NCBI GenBank assembly: GCA_031291845.1 | Contig: JARLIH010000239.1 | Span: 62,001-126,000 of the forward strand | From: Isosphaeraceae bacterium | GTDB taxonomy: Bacteria > Planctomycetota > Planctomycetia > Isosphaerales > Isosphaeraceae | DNA: 64,000 nucleotides | Reading direction: 5' to 3' | Part shown: piece after piece, positions 44,516 to 53,996 of the stretch | Numbering within the stretch: the stretch's first letter is position 1 | Layout: every line of letters begins with the position of its first letter | The notes under the pieces: generated by a model | What the model saw: the letters and a program-made list of their open reading frames with translations, nothing else | The model's database searches: none | What the model was told of the DNA's origin: nothing | Program-made: the position numbers and the translations under genes

Positions 44516-46141
44516 ATGCGCGTTCGCCTGATCATGCCCAGCCTCGCGCTGGGCCTCGGCCTGCTGCTCGGCGCAGACGCCCCCCCGCCGCGCCCGGCGT
44601 CCGGCACCCTACCGCTGACCAACTTCCCTTTCGGGCCCGGCCGCACCGAAAAGGCAAAACCACCAGCACCTGCAACCGCGAATCGACGGTCGACGGCCAT
44701 CGGCACCGACGCACGGGTGCAGAGGGCCCAGGTCAGTGCACCAGCGCTCCCCGGCGCGAGCTTCCCCACGGGCCCAGTCCCCGGGCCCGGACCGGAAGAG
44801 GCCCCTGAGGGGCTGGGAGGGCAGTCCCTCACGCTGGAAACCGCGCTCTATGGCGCCGTGACGAGCAACCCCGATCTCGTCACCCTGCGCAACAGCAACA
44901 TCGCCTCGGCCGAGGCCGTCGAAGTTGCCCGGCGCTTTCCCACCACGCTCAATCCCACGCTCTGGGTCGACTTCCGGCCGATCGTCCTCATTCCGGGCAA
45001 CACCTTCGTCGGCGGTTCTCACGCGGGCACGTCGGGCCCGGCATACACGTTCGGCAAGCCCTATTACTATCTCTCACTCCGCCAGCCGATCGAGCTGGGG
45101 CACCAGACGACGCACCGCTACCACATCGCTCAGGCCGCCTACACGCAACAGCAATGGACCGTCGTGCAGGCCGAGCTGCTGGCCCTCGTGCAGACCTATC
45201 GCTTCTTCCAGACGGCCGCCTATCGCCGCGAGAAGCTCCGCGTGGCGGGTGCCCTGGCCGACTTCAACGACCGGCTCGTGCAAACACTGCGGAAGGGGCT
45301 CGAGGCGAACCGCGTGATGGCCGCGGACGTCGCGCTCGCCGACGTCGAGAACCAGGCCACGCGGCAGCTCGTGGAGGTCGCGCGCCAGGATTACGCGAAC
45401 GCTCTGACCGACCTGCGGAACCAGGTCGGCATGCCCGAGACGGCCGCCGCCGCCGAGCCGCTCGGCGAGTTCGCGCTCCCCAGGAACATCCCGGATGCCG
45501 ACGAGACGGGCCTGATCCAGATCGCGCTCCAGAGCCGCCCCGAGATCCACGCTGCACGCGCCGCGGCGGCCGGTGCCGAGGCGGCCGTCCGCCTCGCCCG
45601 TGGAGACCGCATCCCTACCCCCATCGTCGGCCCCGAGTATCAGTGCGACGAGGTGGGCGTTCAGTACATCGGTTTCGTCTATATCACCCCGCTCCCGGTA
45701 CTGAACAACGGGCGGCCCCTGGTCCTCCAGCGCGAGGCCGACCATCGCCGGGCCCTGATGACGCTGCAACAGGCCGAGCAACGGACCGTCACCCAGGTCA
45801 AGTCCGCCACCGCCAAGTGGAACGCCGCCCTACGCCTCGTGCGCCAAACGACCGGCCTGACCGCCGGGCTCAAGCCCCAGGTCGACCAACTGGAGCGACT
45901 GTTCGAGGCAAACCAGTCGACCTTGGCACAGTTGCTCCAGGCCCGCCAGCGGTTGATCCAGCTCGAGAACGCCGAGCTCGACGCCCTGTGGCAGGCCACG
46001 CAGGCCCAGGCCGACCTGCTCGCAGCCCTCGGGGCCCCTTGCCTGATCGCGTCGCTCCAGCCCCCCGGCACTGCGCCCGCCCCCGCGACGGCCGCGGCAC
46101 CTGCCGCAACGAACTCCGCGCCGGCAACTACAGTCCGTTAA
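44516..46141 (+). CDS. TolC-type outer membrane efflux protein
   Basis: 541 residues with signal peptide (MPSLALGLGLLLGADA). The mature part begins with a Pro/Ala-rich segment, then the outer-membrane efflux fold: LTLETALYGAVTSNPDLVTLRNSN, PYYYLSLRQPIEL, the coiled QAAYTQQQWTVVQAELLALV helices, and the second repeat DETGLIQIALQSRPEI followed by PVLNNGRPL and the final QLLQARQRLIQLENAE helix. It should be the outer-membrane channel for the divergent adaptor and pump. The Ala/Pro-rich tail is of unknown role. Confidence 0.9.
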   Translation: MRVRLIMPSLALGLGLLLGADAPPPRPASGTLPLTNFPFGPGRTEKAKPPAPATANRRSTAIGTDARVQRAQVSAPALPGASFPTGPVPGPGPEEAPEGLGGQSLTLETALYGAVTSNPDLVTLRNSNIASAEAVEVARRFPTTLNPTLWVDFRPIVLIPGNTFVGGSHAGTSGPAYTFGKPYYYLSLRQPIELGHQTTHRYHIAQAAYTQQQWTVVQAELLALVQTYRFFQTAAYRREKLRVAGALADFNDRLVQTLRKGLEANRVMAADVALADVENQATRQLVEVARQDYANALTDLRNQVGMPETAAAAEPLGEFALPRNIPDADETGLIQIALQSRPEIHAARAAAAGAEAAVRLARGDRIPTPIVGPEYQCDEVGVQYIGFVYITPLPVLNNGRPLVLQREADHRRALMTLQQAEQRTVTQVKSATAKWNAALRLVRQTTGLTAGLKPQVDQLERLFEANQSTLAQLLQARQRLIQLENAELDALWQATQAQADLLAALGAPCLIASLQPPGTAPAPATAAAPAATNSAPATTVR

Positions 46142-46327
46142 CGCGGTTCTCGAACCGGCCGCCAGACGCTAGACTCCCCGCGAGGGCCAAGGCGGGTCGC
46201 ACCCAACGGGACGCGCAGCGCGCCGATCGATTTTCTTCAGGGCGGGCGTAGCTCCGTCCGAGCCCAGCCCTCCCACGAATTTTCCATGACAACACAATTT
46301 GACGATCACTTTTGAGACCGACAACGC

Positions 46328-47680
46328 ATGACACATCCCGCCGAGCAGGCTCCCAGCCTGGACCTTCCGTGGGGAGAACATGACCGGCTCCCGCTGGCAT
46401 GGCCCGGATCGTGGACAGCTCCCGACGTGGTCCGTCCCGACCTCGACGGAGTCATCGACGACTACCCCGCCGCGCTCGGACGCGCGCTGGACGGGCCGCT
46501 CGGCCCACTGCACGTCGAGCCCGGTTCCAAGGTGGCGATCATCGTGGACGACCCCTCGCGCTGGACGCCGGTCCGCGAGGCGCTTCCGCTGCTGTTGACG
46601 CGGCTGCACGACGCCGGAGTGGGCGTCGAGGACGTGTCGATCAGCATCGGCGTCGGGCGGCACCACGCGGTGGACGACGCGGCGATGCGCCGGCGGGTCG
46701 GGGACGCCGTGGTCGCCGCCTACCCCTGTTACAGCCCGCCGGTGGACGACCTCTCCCAGTACGCCGAGCTTGGGACGACGCCCGAAGGGGTGCCGGTGCG
46801 GGTCTTCCGCCCGGTCGCCGAGGCCGACGTGCGGATCCTGATCGGATCGGTGTTGCCCCACCTGCAGGCGGGTTTCGGCGGCGGTTACAAGCTGATCTTC
46901 CCGGGCACGAGCCACCGCAGCACGCTCGGGGGTTTGCACCGTCAGGGACTCGGGAAAGGGCACGACGCCGAACGGCTAATCGGCGGCGACGCAGCGCACA
47001 ACCCGATGCGCCGGGCGATCCGCGCGGCGGCCAGCTTGCTCGGACCTTGCTTCTCAATCAGTCACCTGATCGGCGCGCCGGGGCAGATCCTGGACGTCGT
47101 GGCCGGCCACCCGGACCCGGTCCAGGACGCGCTCGCGACCGAGGCACGCCGGCGCTTCCGCGCACCCGATGCTCCCGCGGCCGACCTGGTCATCGCGGGG
47201 AACCACCCCTGGCCGGGCGACCCGATGCAGAGCTTCAAGGTCCTGCTCCAGCACCGCGCTGCGTGCCGCCGCGGGGGCGTGCTCGCCGGGTTCTTCTGGA
47301 CCGACGAAACGGAGATTGACCGCTCCTTCCCCCTGCCGGCCCTGCGCGCGATCGCCGCCACCGGCGTACCGGGCGGCCGGTTCATCCGGCACGCGCTGGC
47401 GCTCGCCGAGCGCGCTACCGCCGCGCTCGGATCGCCGAGCCAGTTCATGATCCGCTGGGCCCGCGAGCTGGTCGTCGACCGGACAGTGCTGGTTTACGCG
47501 CCGCCGCTGCACGCGCGGTTGGGACCCCATCTCGGCCCGGTGCGGCTGTTTGCGGATCCGGGCGAATTGTGGCAGGCGGCCTCGCACACGCTCGGCGGGC
47601 CACCCGGCGACGCCCGCGTTTTCCCCCTCGGGGGTTTGACCTACGCGGCGGCGGCCGGCGCTCCAGGATCCGCGCAGTAA
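46328..47680 (+). CDS. LarA-family (nickel-pincer) racemase-like protein, DUF2088
   Basis: 450 residues. The catalytic residues of lactate racemase LarA (H108, H174, K184, H200 in L. plantarum) can be laid onto H112 (GVGRHH), H178 and K188 (PHLQAGFGGGYK), and H204 (GGLH) with identical spacing, and the DDPSR stretch supplies the pincer-binding Asp and Arg. It is therefore probably an active nickel-pincer isomerase/racemase; the substrate could be lactate or another 2-hydroxyacid. LarB, LarC and LarE, which make the pincer cofactor, are not nearby. Single gene. Confidence 0.85.
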   Translation: MTHPAEQAPSLDLPWGEHDRLPLAWPGSWTAPDVVRPDLDGVIDDYPAALGRALDGPLGPLHVEPGSKVAIIVDDPSRWTPVREALPLLLTRLHDAGVGVEDVSISIGVGRHHAVDDAAMRRRVGDAVVAAYPCYSPPVDDLSQYAELGTTPEGVPVRVFRPVAEADVRILIGSVLPHLQAGFGGGYKLIFPGTSHRSTLGGLHRQGLGKGHDAERLIGGDAAHNPMRRAIRAAASLLGPCFSISHLIGAPGQILDVVAGHPDPVQDALATEARRRFRAPDAPAADLVIAGNHPWPGDPMQSFKVLLQHRAACRRGGVLAGFFWTDETEIDRSFPLPALRAIAATGVPGGRFIRHALALAERATAALGSPSQFMIRWARELVVDRTVLVYAPPLHARLGPHLGPVRLFADPGELWQAASHTLGGPPGDARVFPLGGLTYAAAAGAPGSAQ

Positions 47681-47864
47681 CGCGCCGGGACATGTCTCGG
47701 CCTCCCTCACTCCCTTTGGCCCCGCCTGTGCACTCTCGGGCACCGTCCGGACCGCGCTCCTTCACTGGTTCCTCGCGAGAGCAAGTCCCGGCAAATGAGC
47801 GGTGGTCGCCGCGCGCACAGACCGGTCGTTGTCGATCGGATGGTACCCCGGTATGATGCCTGTT

Positions 47865-48539
47865 ATGAAGCCGCGCGTGTACCTGGAGACGACCGTTCCG
47901 AGCTATCTGACCGCGTGGCCCAGCCGGGATCTCGTTCGGGCGGCTCACCAGCAGATTACCTGCGAGTGGTGGGAACGACGGAACGACTACGAATTGTTCG
48001 TCTCCCAACTGGTCATTCGTGAGTGCCAGGCGGGCGACCAAGTGGCCGCGGCAGCACGACTGGCCGCCCTGGCGGGGTTGCCCCTGTTGGAGCACAGCGA
48101 GGTGGTCGAGACCTTGGCGCAGGCGCTGCGAAATCGAGTGCCGTTGCCGGAACGTGCGATCGCTGATGCCCTCCATATCGCCACGGCCGCGGCGCATGGG
48201 ATGGATTACCTGCTCACGTGGAATTGCACTCATATCGCCAATGTGACCCTGCGTGGACGGATCGAGGCGGTGTGCCGGGATATCGGGTACGAGCCGCCGG
48301 CGATCTGCACGCCGGAGGAGTACCCCCTGGAGGGGACGACGATGATCGAGGATGACGTGATGTGCGCGGTGCGGACGGCCCGCGAGGAATACTGCCGGCA
48401 GTTCGGGTACGATCTCGGGGCCATCGTTCGCGACCTCCAAGAGCAGGAGCGCTCTGGGGGACGACGGGTCGTTCGCCTGCCACCGCGCCGACCCGAGGCG
48501 ACGAGCCGCAATGTTGCCGAAAGTCCTGCCTCCCGGTGA
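47865..48539 (+). CDS. PIN-domain toxin-like protein fused to a small partner domain
   Basis: 224 residues. Residues 1-157 are a PIN domain of the type starting MKPRVYLETTVPSYL, with ADALHIATAAAHG and LLTWNCTHIAN carrying the acidic and polar active-site residues. From residue 166, MIEDDVMCAVRTAREEYCRQ followed by FGYDLGAIVRDLQ is a domain usually encoded as a separate small gene downstream of such PIN genes; here there is no stop codon between them. The tail is basic (RRVVRLPPRRP). Starts at ATG 47865 by homology; ATGs at 47853 and 47856 are possible. Probably a type II toxin-antitoxin derivative with RNase fold. Confidence 0.8.
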   Translation: MKPRVYLETTVPSYLTAWPSRDLVRAAHQQITCEWWERRNDYELFVSQLVIRECQAGDQVAAAARLAALAGLPLLEHSEVVETLAQALRNRVPLPERAIADALHIATAAAHGMDYLLTWNCTHIANVTLRGRIEAVCRDIGYEPPAICTPEEYPLEGTTMIEDDVMCAVRTAREEYCRQFGYDLGAIVRDLQEQERSGGRRVVRLPPRRPEATSRNVAESPASR

Positions 48540-48716
48540 GACTTCGCGCCCCCCGATGCGACTTTGCAATCGTCTCGTTGCCGCGCCAGCCGTCGTGGCA
48601 GCGCATCGTGTGCTTTTGGTAAGATGCTCGGCAACGGTTCCTCCCCGGCCGTGACCAGTCACGCGCCGGCCGCCCCATGGCCCCGCCCTCGTTCGCCGAC
48701 CGCCGGGAGATCCCTC

Positions 48717-50417
48717 GTGACCGCGAAGCTGCTCGCGCGCCCCGCCGCGCTGTTGTTGGTTGCCCTTGGCCTACCGGCCCGGGGACAGGACATCCTCAAG
48801 GACCTTCAGACGGCCTACGCCACCCACGCGACGCAAAAGGCCACGCGCGCCTATCACTTCGGCTCGCAAGGCCCGGGCGACGTCTTCTCGAATCATACCA
48901 CCCACTCGAACCGCCTGATCCCGGTCTACGCCTTCGGCCGCAAGGTCGACCTCGCCAGCGTCACCGGCAAGAACAGCGCCTATCGCGACCCCGAGCGGAT
49001 CAAAGCGCTCTACGGCACGCTCCCCGAGCACACCCTGAACCCCGAAGCCGAGTACGCCGACCAGAGCGACCTCTATCGCGTCCAGCGCGACGCCGTCGCG
49101 AGGGGCGCCAAGTACCTCTTCATCCTCTGGTTCGACGGGATGGACTGGCCGACCACGCAGGCCGCCGCGATCGCCAAGACGGGCCGGGTCTACACCGAGG
49201 GCGAAGGCGCGGGTCTCCTTTTCCAGGACTACCCGGCCGGCGGCTCAGCGCAGTTCGGCTGGTACGTGACCAGCCCGACCCACGACCAGAACCGGCCCGA
49301 CCTCGACGCCCAGACGGTGACCATCCCGGCGCGCAGCCTCGGGGGCGGTTACGACGCGCGGATCGCCGGCCCGAATCCCTGGACCCTCGGCCCGCGCGGC
49401 GCCGAGGCCCCAGGCTATCTGAAGGGGCAGTCGGCCGACGAGCGCGACAGGGAGGGTGTGGCCGCCGTCGGCGGCGTGCTCCACGCCTACACCGACTCCT
49501 CCACGAGCGCAGCGGCGTTCATCAGCGGGCGGAAAGCGTACAACAACGGCCTGAACGTCACCGACGACGGCCGGTTCGTCCCCACGCTGTTCCACGAACT
49601 GCAAGCGAAAGGGTGGAAGCTCGGAACCGTGACGAGCGTGCCGTTCAACCACGCCTCCCCGGCGGCCATGTACGCCCATAACGTCCACCGCGACGACTAC
49701 CAGGACCTCGCGCGCGACATGCTCGGCCTGCCGCACGTCGGCCACGAGGCCAAGCGCGACGAGCGCCACGCGGGGCTCGACGTGGTGATCGGGACCGGCT
49801 GGGGCCAGGTCACGAACGAGAAGAGCCTGAAGGCCCAGGGGAAGAACGGCGTCGCAGGGGCCTTGCACGTCACCGACGCCGACGTCGCGGCCGTCGACGC
49901 GTCGCGCGGAGGCACCTACCGGATCGTTCACACCACGCCCGGGACCGCAGGGGGCCCCTCGCTACTCGCGGCGGCCGAGTCCGCGGCGGGGAAAGGCGAG
50001 CGCCTGCTCGGCCTCTTCGGCTCAAAGGCGCTCAACCACCTCCCTTACCGCACGGCCGACGGCCGGTACGACCCCGCCCCCGACCTCGACGGCAAGGCCG
50101 AGCACTACACCCCGGCTGAGCTCAAGGAGCAGCCGACGCTGGCCGACATGACCACCGCCGCGCTGACGGTGCTCGCGTCGAAGCCCGGACAGCCGTTCGC
50201 GCTCTTCGTCGAGGCGGGGGACGTCGACTTCGCCCTGCATAAGAACAACCTCGACAACGCCGTCGGCGCCGTCTTGAGCGGCGAGGATGCGCTCCGGGTC
50301 GTCATCGATTGGGTCGAAAAACACAGCAACTGGGACGAGTCGGTGCTCATCGCCACGGCTGACCACGGGCACTATCTGGTCCTCGACGACCCAAAGGGGC
50401 TTGCCCCCGCCAAGTGA
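48717..50417 (+). CDS. Alkaline phosphatase, exported
   Basis: 566 residues. Start at GTG 48717 with GGGAG upstream; it opens a Sec signal peptide (LARPAALLLVALGLPARG). Active-site blocks: FDGMDWPTTQ (metal), YTDSSTSAAAFISG with nucleophile Ser261 after Asp260, EAGDVDFALHKNN (metal Asp and His) and ATADHGHYLVL (metal Asp and His). In place of the usual EGxxID it has EAGDVD. It should release phosphate from monoesters outside the cytoplasm. Longer than E. coli PhoA (about 470), owing to a large insert between the first two blocks. Confidence 0.9.
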   Translation: MTAKLLARPAALLLVALGLPARGQDILKDLQTAYATHATQKATRAYHFGSQGPGDVFSNHTTHSNRLIPVYAFGRKVDLASVTGKNSAYRDPERIKALYGTLPEHTLNPEAEYADQSDLYRVQRDAVARGAKYLFILWFDGMDWPTTQAAAIAKTGRVYTEGEGAGLLFQDYPAGGSAQFGWYVTSPTHDQNRPDLDAQTVTIPARSLGGGYDARIAGPNPWTLGPRGAEAPGYLKGQSADERDREGVAAVGGVLHAYTDSSTSAAAFISGRKAYNNGLNVTDDGRFVPTLFHELQAKGWKLGTVTSVPFNHASPAAMYAHNVHRDDYQDLARDMLGLPHVGHEAKRDERHAGLDVVIGTGWGQVTNEKSLKAQGKNGVAGALHVTDADVAAVDASRGGTYRIVHTTPGTAGGPSLLAAAESAAGKGERLLGLFGSKALNHLPYRTADGRYDPAPDLDGKAEHYTPAELKEQPTLADMTTAALTVLASKPGQPFALFVEAGDVDFALHKNNLDNAVGAVLSGEDALRVVIDWVEKHSNWDESVLIATADHGHYLVLDDPKGLAPAK

Positions 50418-50648
50418 GGCGAGCTCCAACAAAAGCGATGCAATCCTCAATCGCGGGAATCGCGCTCGCGAGATGTTTGCGCTCTTTCGTACGTGATCGA
50501 GGCATTCGGGACACGCTGTCGCTTCTCGACCCCGTACCAAGAGCCAACGGAACGTGGCACCGTTGACTTCAGGCTGCTTGCTGCCTAAACTAGGTCGTTC
50601 GCTGCCAAAAAGCCGCGCAAATTCATGATGTATCGGGAGTGCCACCGC

Positions 50649-52028
50649 GTGGCCAGCAAGCCCTGGGGCGGTCGTTTCGAAGGCCGGACCGACCGCCGCG
50701 TCGAAGAGTTTACCGAATCCATCTCCTTCGACCGTCGGCTCTTCGAGCACGACATCCGGGGCTCGATTGCGCACGCGCGGATGCTCGCCCAGGTCAACCT
50801 CCTGACGGCCACAGAATGCGATAAGATTGTGCAAGGATTGTCGGAAATCCAGGCAGAAATTGAGACGGGACGATTCGCCTATGCGCTGGAGCGCGAAGAC
50901 ATCCACATGCACATCGAGTCGGCCCTGATCGACAAGCTGGGAGACGTGGGGCGCAAGCTGCACACGGCCCGCAGCCGTAACGACCAGGTGGCGACGGACC
51001 TGAAACTGTGGACGCGCGATGCACTCGACCGGGTCGACGCCCGCCTCGAGGCGCTCCAGCGGGCCTTTCTGGGGGCGGCCGAGCGGTATCGTGACGTGAT
51101 CCTGCCGGGCTACACCCACCTCCAGCGCGCCCAGCCGGTGCTGGCCGCGCACTACTTCTTGGCCTACGTCGAGAAGCTCGCGCGCGACCGCTCGCGCGTG
51201 GCCGATTGCCGCAAGCGGCTCAACGTCCTGCCGCTCGGGGCCGCCGCGCTGGCCGGCACGACGCTGCCGATCGACCGCGCGCACGTGGCCGAGGCCCTCG
51301 GGTTCGACGGCGTCGCGGCGAACAGCCTCGACGTCTCGAGCGACCGCGACTTCGCGCTCGAGTCGGCCTTCGTCCTCTCGCTCATCGCGACCCATCTCTC
51401 CGGCTGGGCCGAGGAATGGGTCATCTGGAGCACCCAGGAGTTCTCGTTTCTCGCGCTGCCGGACGCCATCTGCACCGGCAGCAGCATCATGCCGCAGAAG
51501 AAGAACCCCGACGTCCTGGAGCTCATCCGCGGCCGCAGCGCCCGCGTGCTCGGGGCGCTGCAAACGCTGCTGGTGCTCGTCAAAGGCTTGCCCCTGGCCT
51601 ATAACCGCGACCTCCAGGAAGACAAGCCCCCGCTTTTCGACGCCTTCGACACCGTCGAGGCGTGCCTGGACCTCGCCGCCGTCGTCGTCGACGGGGCAAA
51701 GCTCCGCGCTGATCGCATCAACGAACGGCTCGACGAGGGATACCTCGACGCCACCACCTTGATGGAATACCTCATCAAGGAAGGCGTTCCCCAGCGCACC
51801 GCGCACGAGGTCATCGGCCACCTGGTCGGCCTCTGCGAGCAGCGCGGACTCAAGCGCCTGGCCGACCTGCCCGACGACGACTTTGCACGGGCAAACCCGA
51901 AGCTCGGGCCAGGCGTCAAGAAGGTCCTGGGCGTGGACAACGCAGTGAAAGCGTTCCAGTCTTACGGTTCCACGGCGCCGGGGGAAGTCGAGCGTCAACT
52001 CGAGGCGTGGCGAGCGCGAATACTCTGA
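50649..52028 (+). CDS. argH: Argininosuccinate lyase
   Basis: 459 residues, the normal size; cleaves argininosuccinate to arginine and fumarate, the last step of arginine biosynthesis. [15 protein letters not shown] opens the protein; [17 protein letters not shown] and [12 protein letters not shown] (flexible catalytic loop, Ser278/279) are diagnostic. Start is GTG 50649 with GGGAG upstream; in-frame ATGs at 50625 and 50628 lack a ribosome binding site. The hicBA pair and lysA follow on the same strand, giving a possible amino-acid operon interrupted by a toxin-antitoxin pair. Confidence 0.96.
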   Translation: MASKPWGGRFEGRTDRRVEEFTESISFDRRLFEHDIRGSIAHARMLAQVNLLTATECDKIVQGLSEIQAEIETGRFAYALEREDIHMHIESALIDKLGDVGRKLHTARSRNDQVATDLKLWTRDALDRVDARLEALQRAFLGAAERYRDVILPGYTHLQRAQPVLAAHYFLAYVEKLARDRSRVADCRKRLNVLPLGAAALAGTTLPIDRAHVAEALGFDGVAANSLDVSSDRDFALESAFVLSLIATHLSGWAEEWVIWSTQEFSFLALPDAICTGSSIMPQKKNPDVLELIRGRSARVLGALQTLLVLVKGLPLAYNRDLQEDKPPLFDAFDTVEACLDLAAVVVDGAKLRADRINERLDEGYLDATTLMEYLIKEGVPQRTAHEVIGHLVGLCEQRGLKRLADLPDDDFARANPKLGPGVKKVLGVDNAVKAFQSYGSTAPGEVERQLEAWRARIL

Positions 52029-52052
52029 GTCACAAAAGTGGAAGCGCTTATC

Positions 52053-52259
52053 ATGAAATTCAACGTCACTATTGACCGTGATGAGGATGGAGCGTGGGTC
52101 GTCGAGTGCCCCTCGATCCCGGGCTGCGTCAGTCAGGGACCGACCAAGGCCGAGGCGCTGGAGAATATCCGAGACGCGATCAAGCTTTGCCTGGAAGTCC
52201 GAGCCGAGCGCGGGATGCCCCTGACGATCGAGTCGGCCCAAGTGGAGGTCTCGGCCTGA
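52053..52259 (+). CDS. hicB: HicB-family antitoxin
   Basis: 68 residues. MKFNVTIDRDEDGAWVVECP is the HicB partial RNase-H-like fold, with SIPGCVSQGPTKAEALENIR and the IKLCLEVR helix. No C-terminal DNA-binding domain is present, as in the short UPF0150 type. The gene begins 24 nt after argH and overlaps hicA by the ATGA shared at 52257-52260, so antitoxin comes first. Start ATG 52053; 52038 is an alternative. Confidence 0.88.
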   Translation: MKFNVTIDRDEDGAWVVECPSIPGCVSQGPTKAEALENIRDAIKLCLEVRAERGMPLTIESAQVEVSA

Positions 52260-52480
52260 TGCCGTCCCTTCCCGTGATCAGCGGGCACGACGTTGTCAAA
52301 GCCTTCCAGTCGTTGGGGTGGAACATCGCTCGGCGCAACAGCAGCCATATCATCCTGGTCAAGGAAGGCGAGACGGCCTCATTATCTGTTCCCGATCACA
52401 CGGAAATCGCCAAAGGAACGCTACGTAGCCTCATCCGCTCGGCAAACCTTACGGTCTCCGAGTTCCTGGCAGCGCTCTGA
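52259..52480 (+). CDS. hicA: HicA-family mRNA interferase toxin
   Basis: 73 residues. The double-stranded-RNA-binding-like fold of HicA is shown by SGHDVVKAFQSLGWNIARR followed by NSSHIIL with the catalytic His30, then VPDHTEIAKGTLRSLIRSA. HicA cleaves mRNA and is blocked by HicB. Not found as a long frame of its own because an upstream frame extends it; the real start overlaps the hicB stop (ATGA). It ends 63 nt before lysA. Confidence 0.9.
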   Translation: MPSLPVISGHDVVKAFQSLGWNIARRNSSHIILVKEGETASLSVPDHTEIAKGTLRSLIRSANLTVSEFLAAL

Positions 52481-52543
52481 CTCAAACGATGGACTGGTGG
52501 GCGGTTTCCGCCCCAATTCATTCACACAAGCGAACGATCCTCC

Positions 52544-53821
52544 ATGGACCACTTTCACTACCGCGACGGCCAGCTTTACTGCGAAGACGTTCCGGTCGCC
52601 GACCTGGCCGAGCAGTTCGGAACGCCCCTCTACGTGTACAGCCAAAGCGCGTTCCTCGGCACGTTCAACGCACTTCGGAGCGCGTTCGCCGCGGTCGATC
52701 CGCTGATCTGCTACGCGATGAAGGCGAACTCGAACCTCGGCATCCTCCGGATGATGGCCGAGCACGGCAGCGGGTTCGACGTCGTTTCCGGCGGCGAGCT
52801 CTACCGTGTGCTCGCCGCGGGGGGAGAGGCGGCCAAGAGCGTCTTCGCGGGCGTCGGCAAGACCGATGAGGAGATTCGCGAGGGCATCGCAGCCGGCATC
52901 CTCATGTTCAACGTCGAGAGCGAGGAAGAGCTCGACGCCATCGCCCGCGTCGCCAAGGAGATGAACCGCGTTGCGCCGATCGCGCTTCGGGTCAACCCCG
53001 ACGTCGACCCCAAGACCCACCGCTACATCTCGACCGGCAAGAAAGAGTCGAAGTTCGGCATGGACATCGACCGTGCCCTCCGCCTGGCCGAATCGGCCGT
53101 CAAGGTCTCGAGCCTCAGCATGATCGGCATGCACATGCACATCGGCTCGCAGATCACGACCGTCGAACCCTACGCAGGCGCGGTGGCCAAGGGGGTGGAG
53201 ATCGTCGAGAAACTGCGCAAAATGGGCCATCCGATCCAGTGGTACAACATGGGCGGAGGATTCGGAATTAACTACGTCGGCCAGGAGGCGAAACCCGTCG
53301 AGGCGTTCGCGCGGGTGATCGTTCCGGCCGTACAGTCGACCCAGTGTCGCCTGGCGATGGAACCGGGGCGGGTGATCGCCGGGAACGCGGGCATCCTCGT
53401 CAGCCGTGTGTTATATACCAAGCAGTCGGGAGAGAAGCGGTTCCTGATCCAAGACGCCGCGATGAACGACCTGATCCGGCCGGCCCTGTACGAGTCGTTC
53501 CACAAGATCTGGCCCGTGAGCGTGCCGCCGGGTTTCCCCGCGCCCCCCGTCGACTTCGCGGCGGTGCCCGGGGCCGAGCCCTGGGACGTGGTCGGCCCAG
53601 TCTGCGAGAGCGGCGACTTCCTGGCCAAGGACCGGCCGCTCCCCCGCCTGGCCCGTGGCGCACTCCTGGCCACCTTCTCGGCCGGAGCCTACGGCATGGT
53701 CATGGCGTCGAACTACAACACCCGTCCCCGCGCCCCCGAAATCCTCGTCGAGGGCACAACCGTCAAACTCGTCCGCCGCCGCGAAACGTACGAGGACCTG
53801 ATCCTCCAAGAACGACTGTAG
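52544..53821 (+). CDS. lysA: Diaminopimelate decarboxylase
   Basis: 425 residues; a PLP enzyme of fold III that decarboxylates meso-diaminopimelate to lysine, the last step of lysine biosynthesis. Schiff-base Lys60 is in CYAMKANSN; HIGSQI, MGGGFGINY, EPGRVIAGNAG and VGPVCESGDFLAKDR (active-site Cys, Glu, Asp) are intact. ATG 52544 gives the usual N-terminus. The gene is followed by a palindromic repeat that may end the transcript. Confidence 0.96.
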   Translation: MDHFHYRDGQLYCEDVPVADLAEQFGTPLYVYSQSAFLGTFNALRSAFAAVDPLICYAMKANSNLGILRMMAEHGSGFDVVSGGELYRVLAAGGEAAKSVFAGVGKTDEEIREGIAAGILMFNVESEEELDAIARVAKEMNRVAPIALRVNPDVDPKTHRYISTGKKESKFGMDIDRALRLAESAVKVSSLSMIGMHMHIGSQITTVEPYAGAVAKGVEIVEKLRKMGHPIQWYNMGGGFGINYVGQEAKPVEAFARVIVPAVQSTQCRLAMEPGRVIAGNAGILVSRVLYTKQSGEKRFLIQDAAMNDLIRPALYESFHKIWPVSVPPGFPAPPVDFAAVPGAEPWDVVGPVCESGDFLAKDRPLPRLARGALLATFSAGAYGMVMASNYNTRPRAPEILVEGTTVKLVRRRETYEDLILQERL

Positions 53822-53844
53822 TAGACGCGAAGAAGAGCGGATAT

Positions 53845-53964
53845 TTATCCGCAGATGGTACAGATGAACGCGGGTAAATAGATAAAATCTAGATTTCTAT
53901 AGAAACTTCGTTCCTTTTTTGCCTTTTTTGTTCCTGTTTTTTATCTGCGTTCATCTGCGGATAA
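53845..53964. repeat. Inverted repeat TTATCCGCAGAT...ATCTGCGGATAA, copy 2
   Basis: Arms TTATCCGCAGAT (53845-53856) and ATCTGCGGATAA (53953-53964) are perfect complements, with a further ATGAACGCG/TGCGTTCAT pairing inside. The centre is AT-rich with long T-runs. The same outer arms flank the element at 7258-7352. It lies between lysA and the HEAT-repeat gene. Confidence 0.75.
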
Positions 53965-53996
53965 CCCCGCTTTTCTCTTCGATTGGACCCCTGCCC

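Noticed and set aside
50022-52241. 739-codon minus-strand frame over alkaline phosphatase and argH
   Set aside because: Antisense shadow; argH and phosphatase motifs are on the plus strand.
53830-53990. Upstream extension of the HEAT-repeat protein (ATG 53919)
   Set aside because: The extension is translated from the palindromic repeat and the ATG at 53997 begins a normal signal-like N-terminus.
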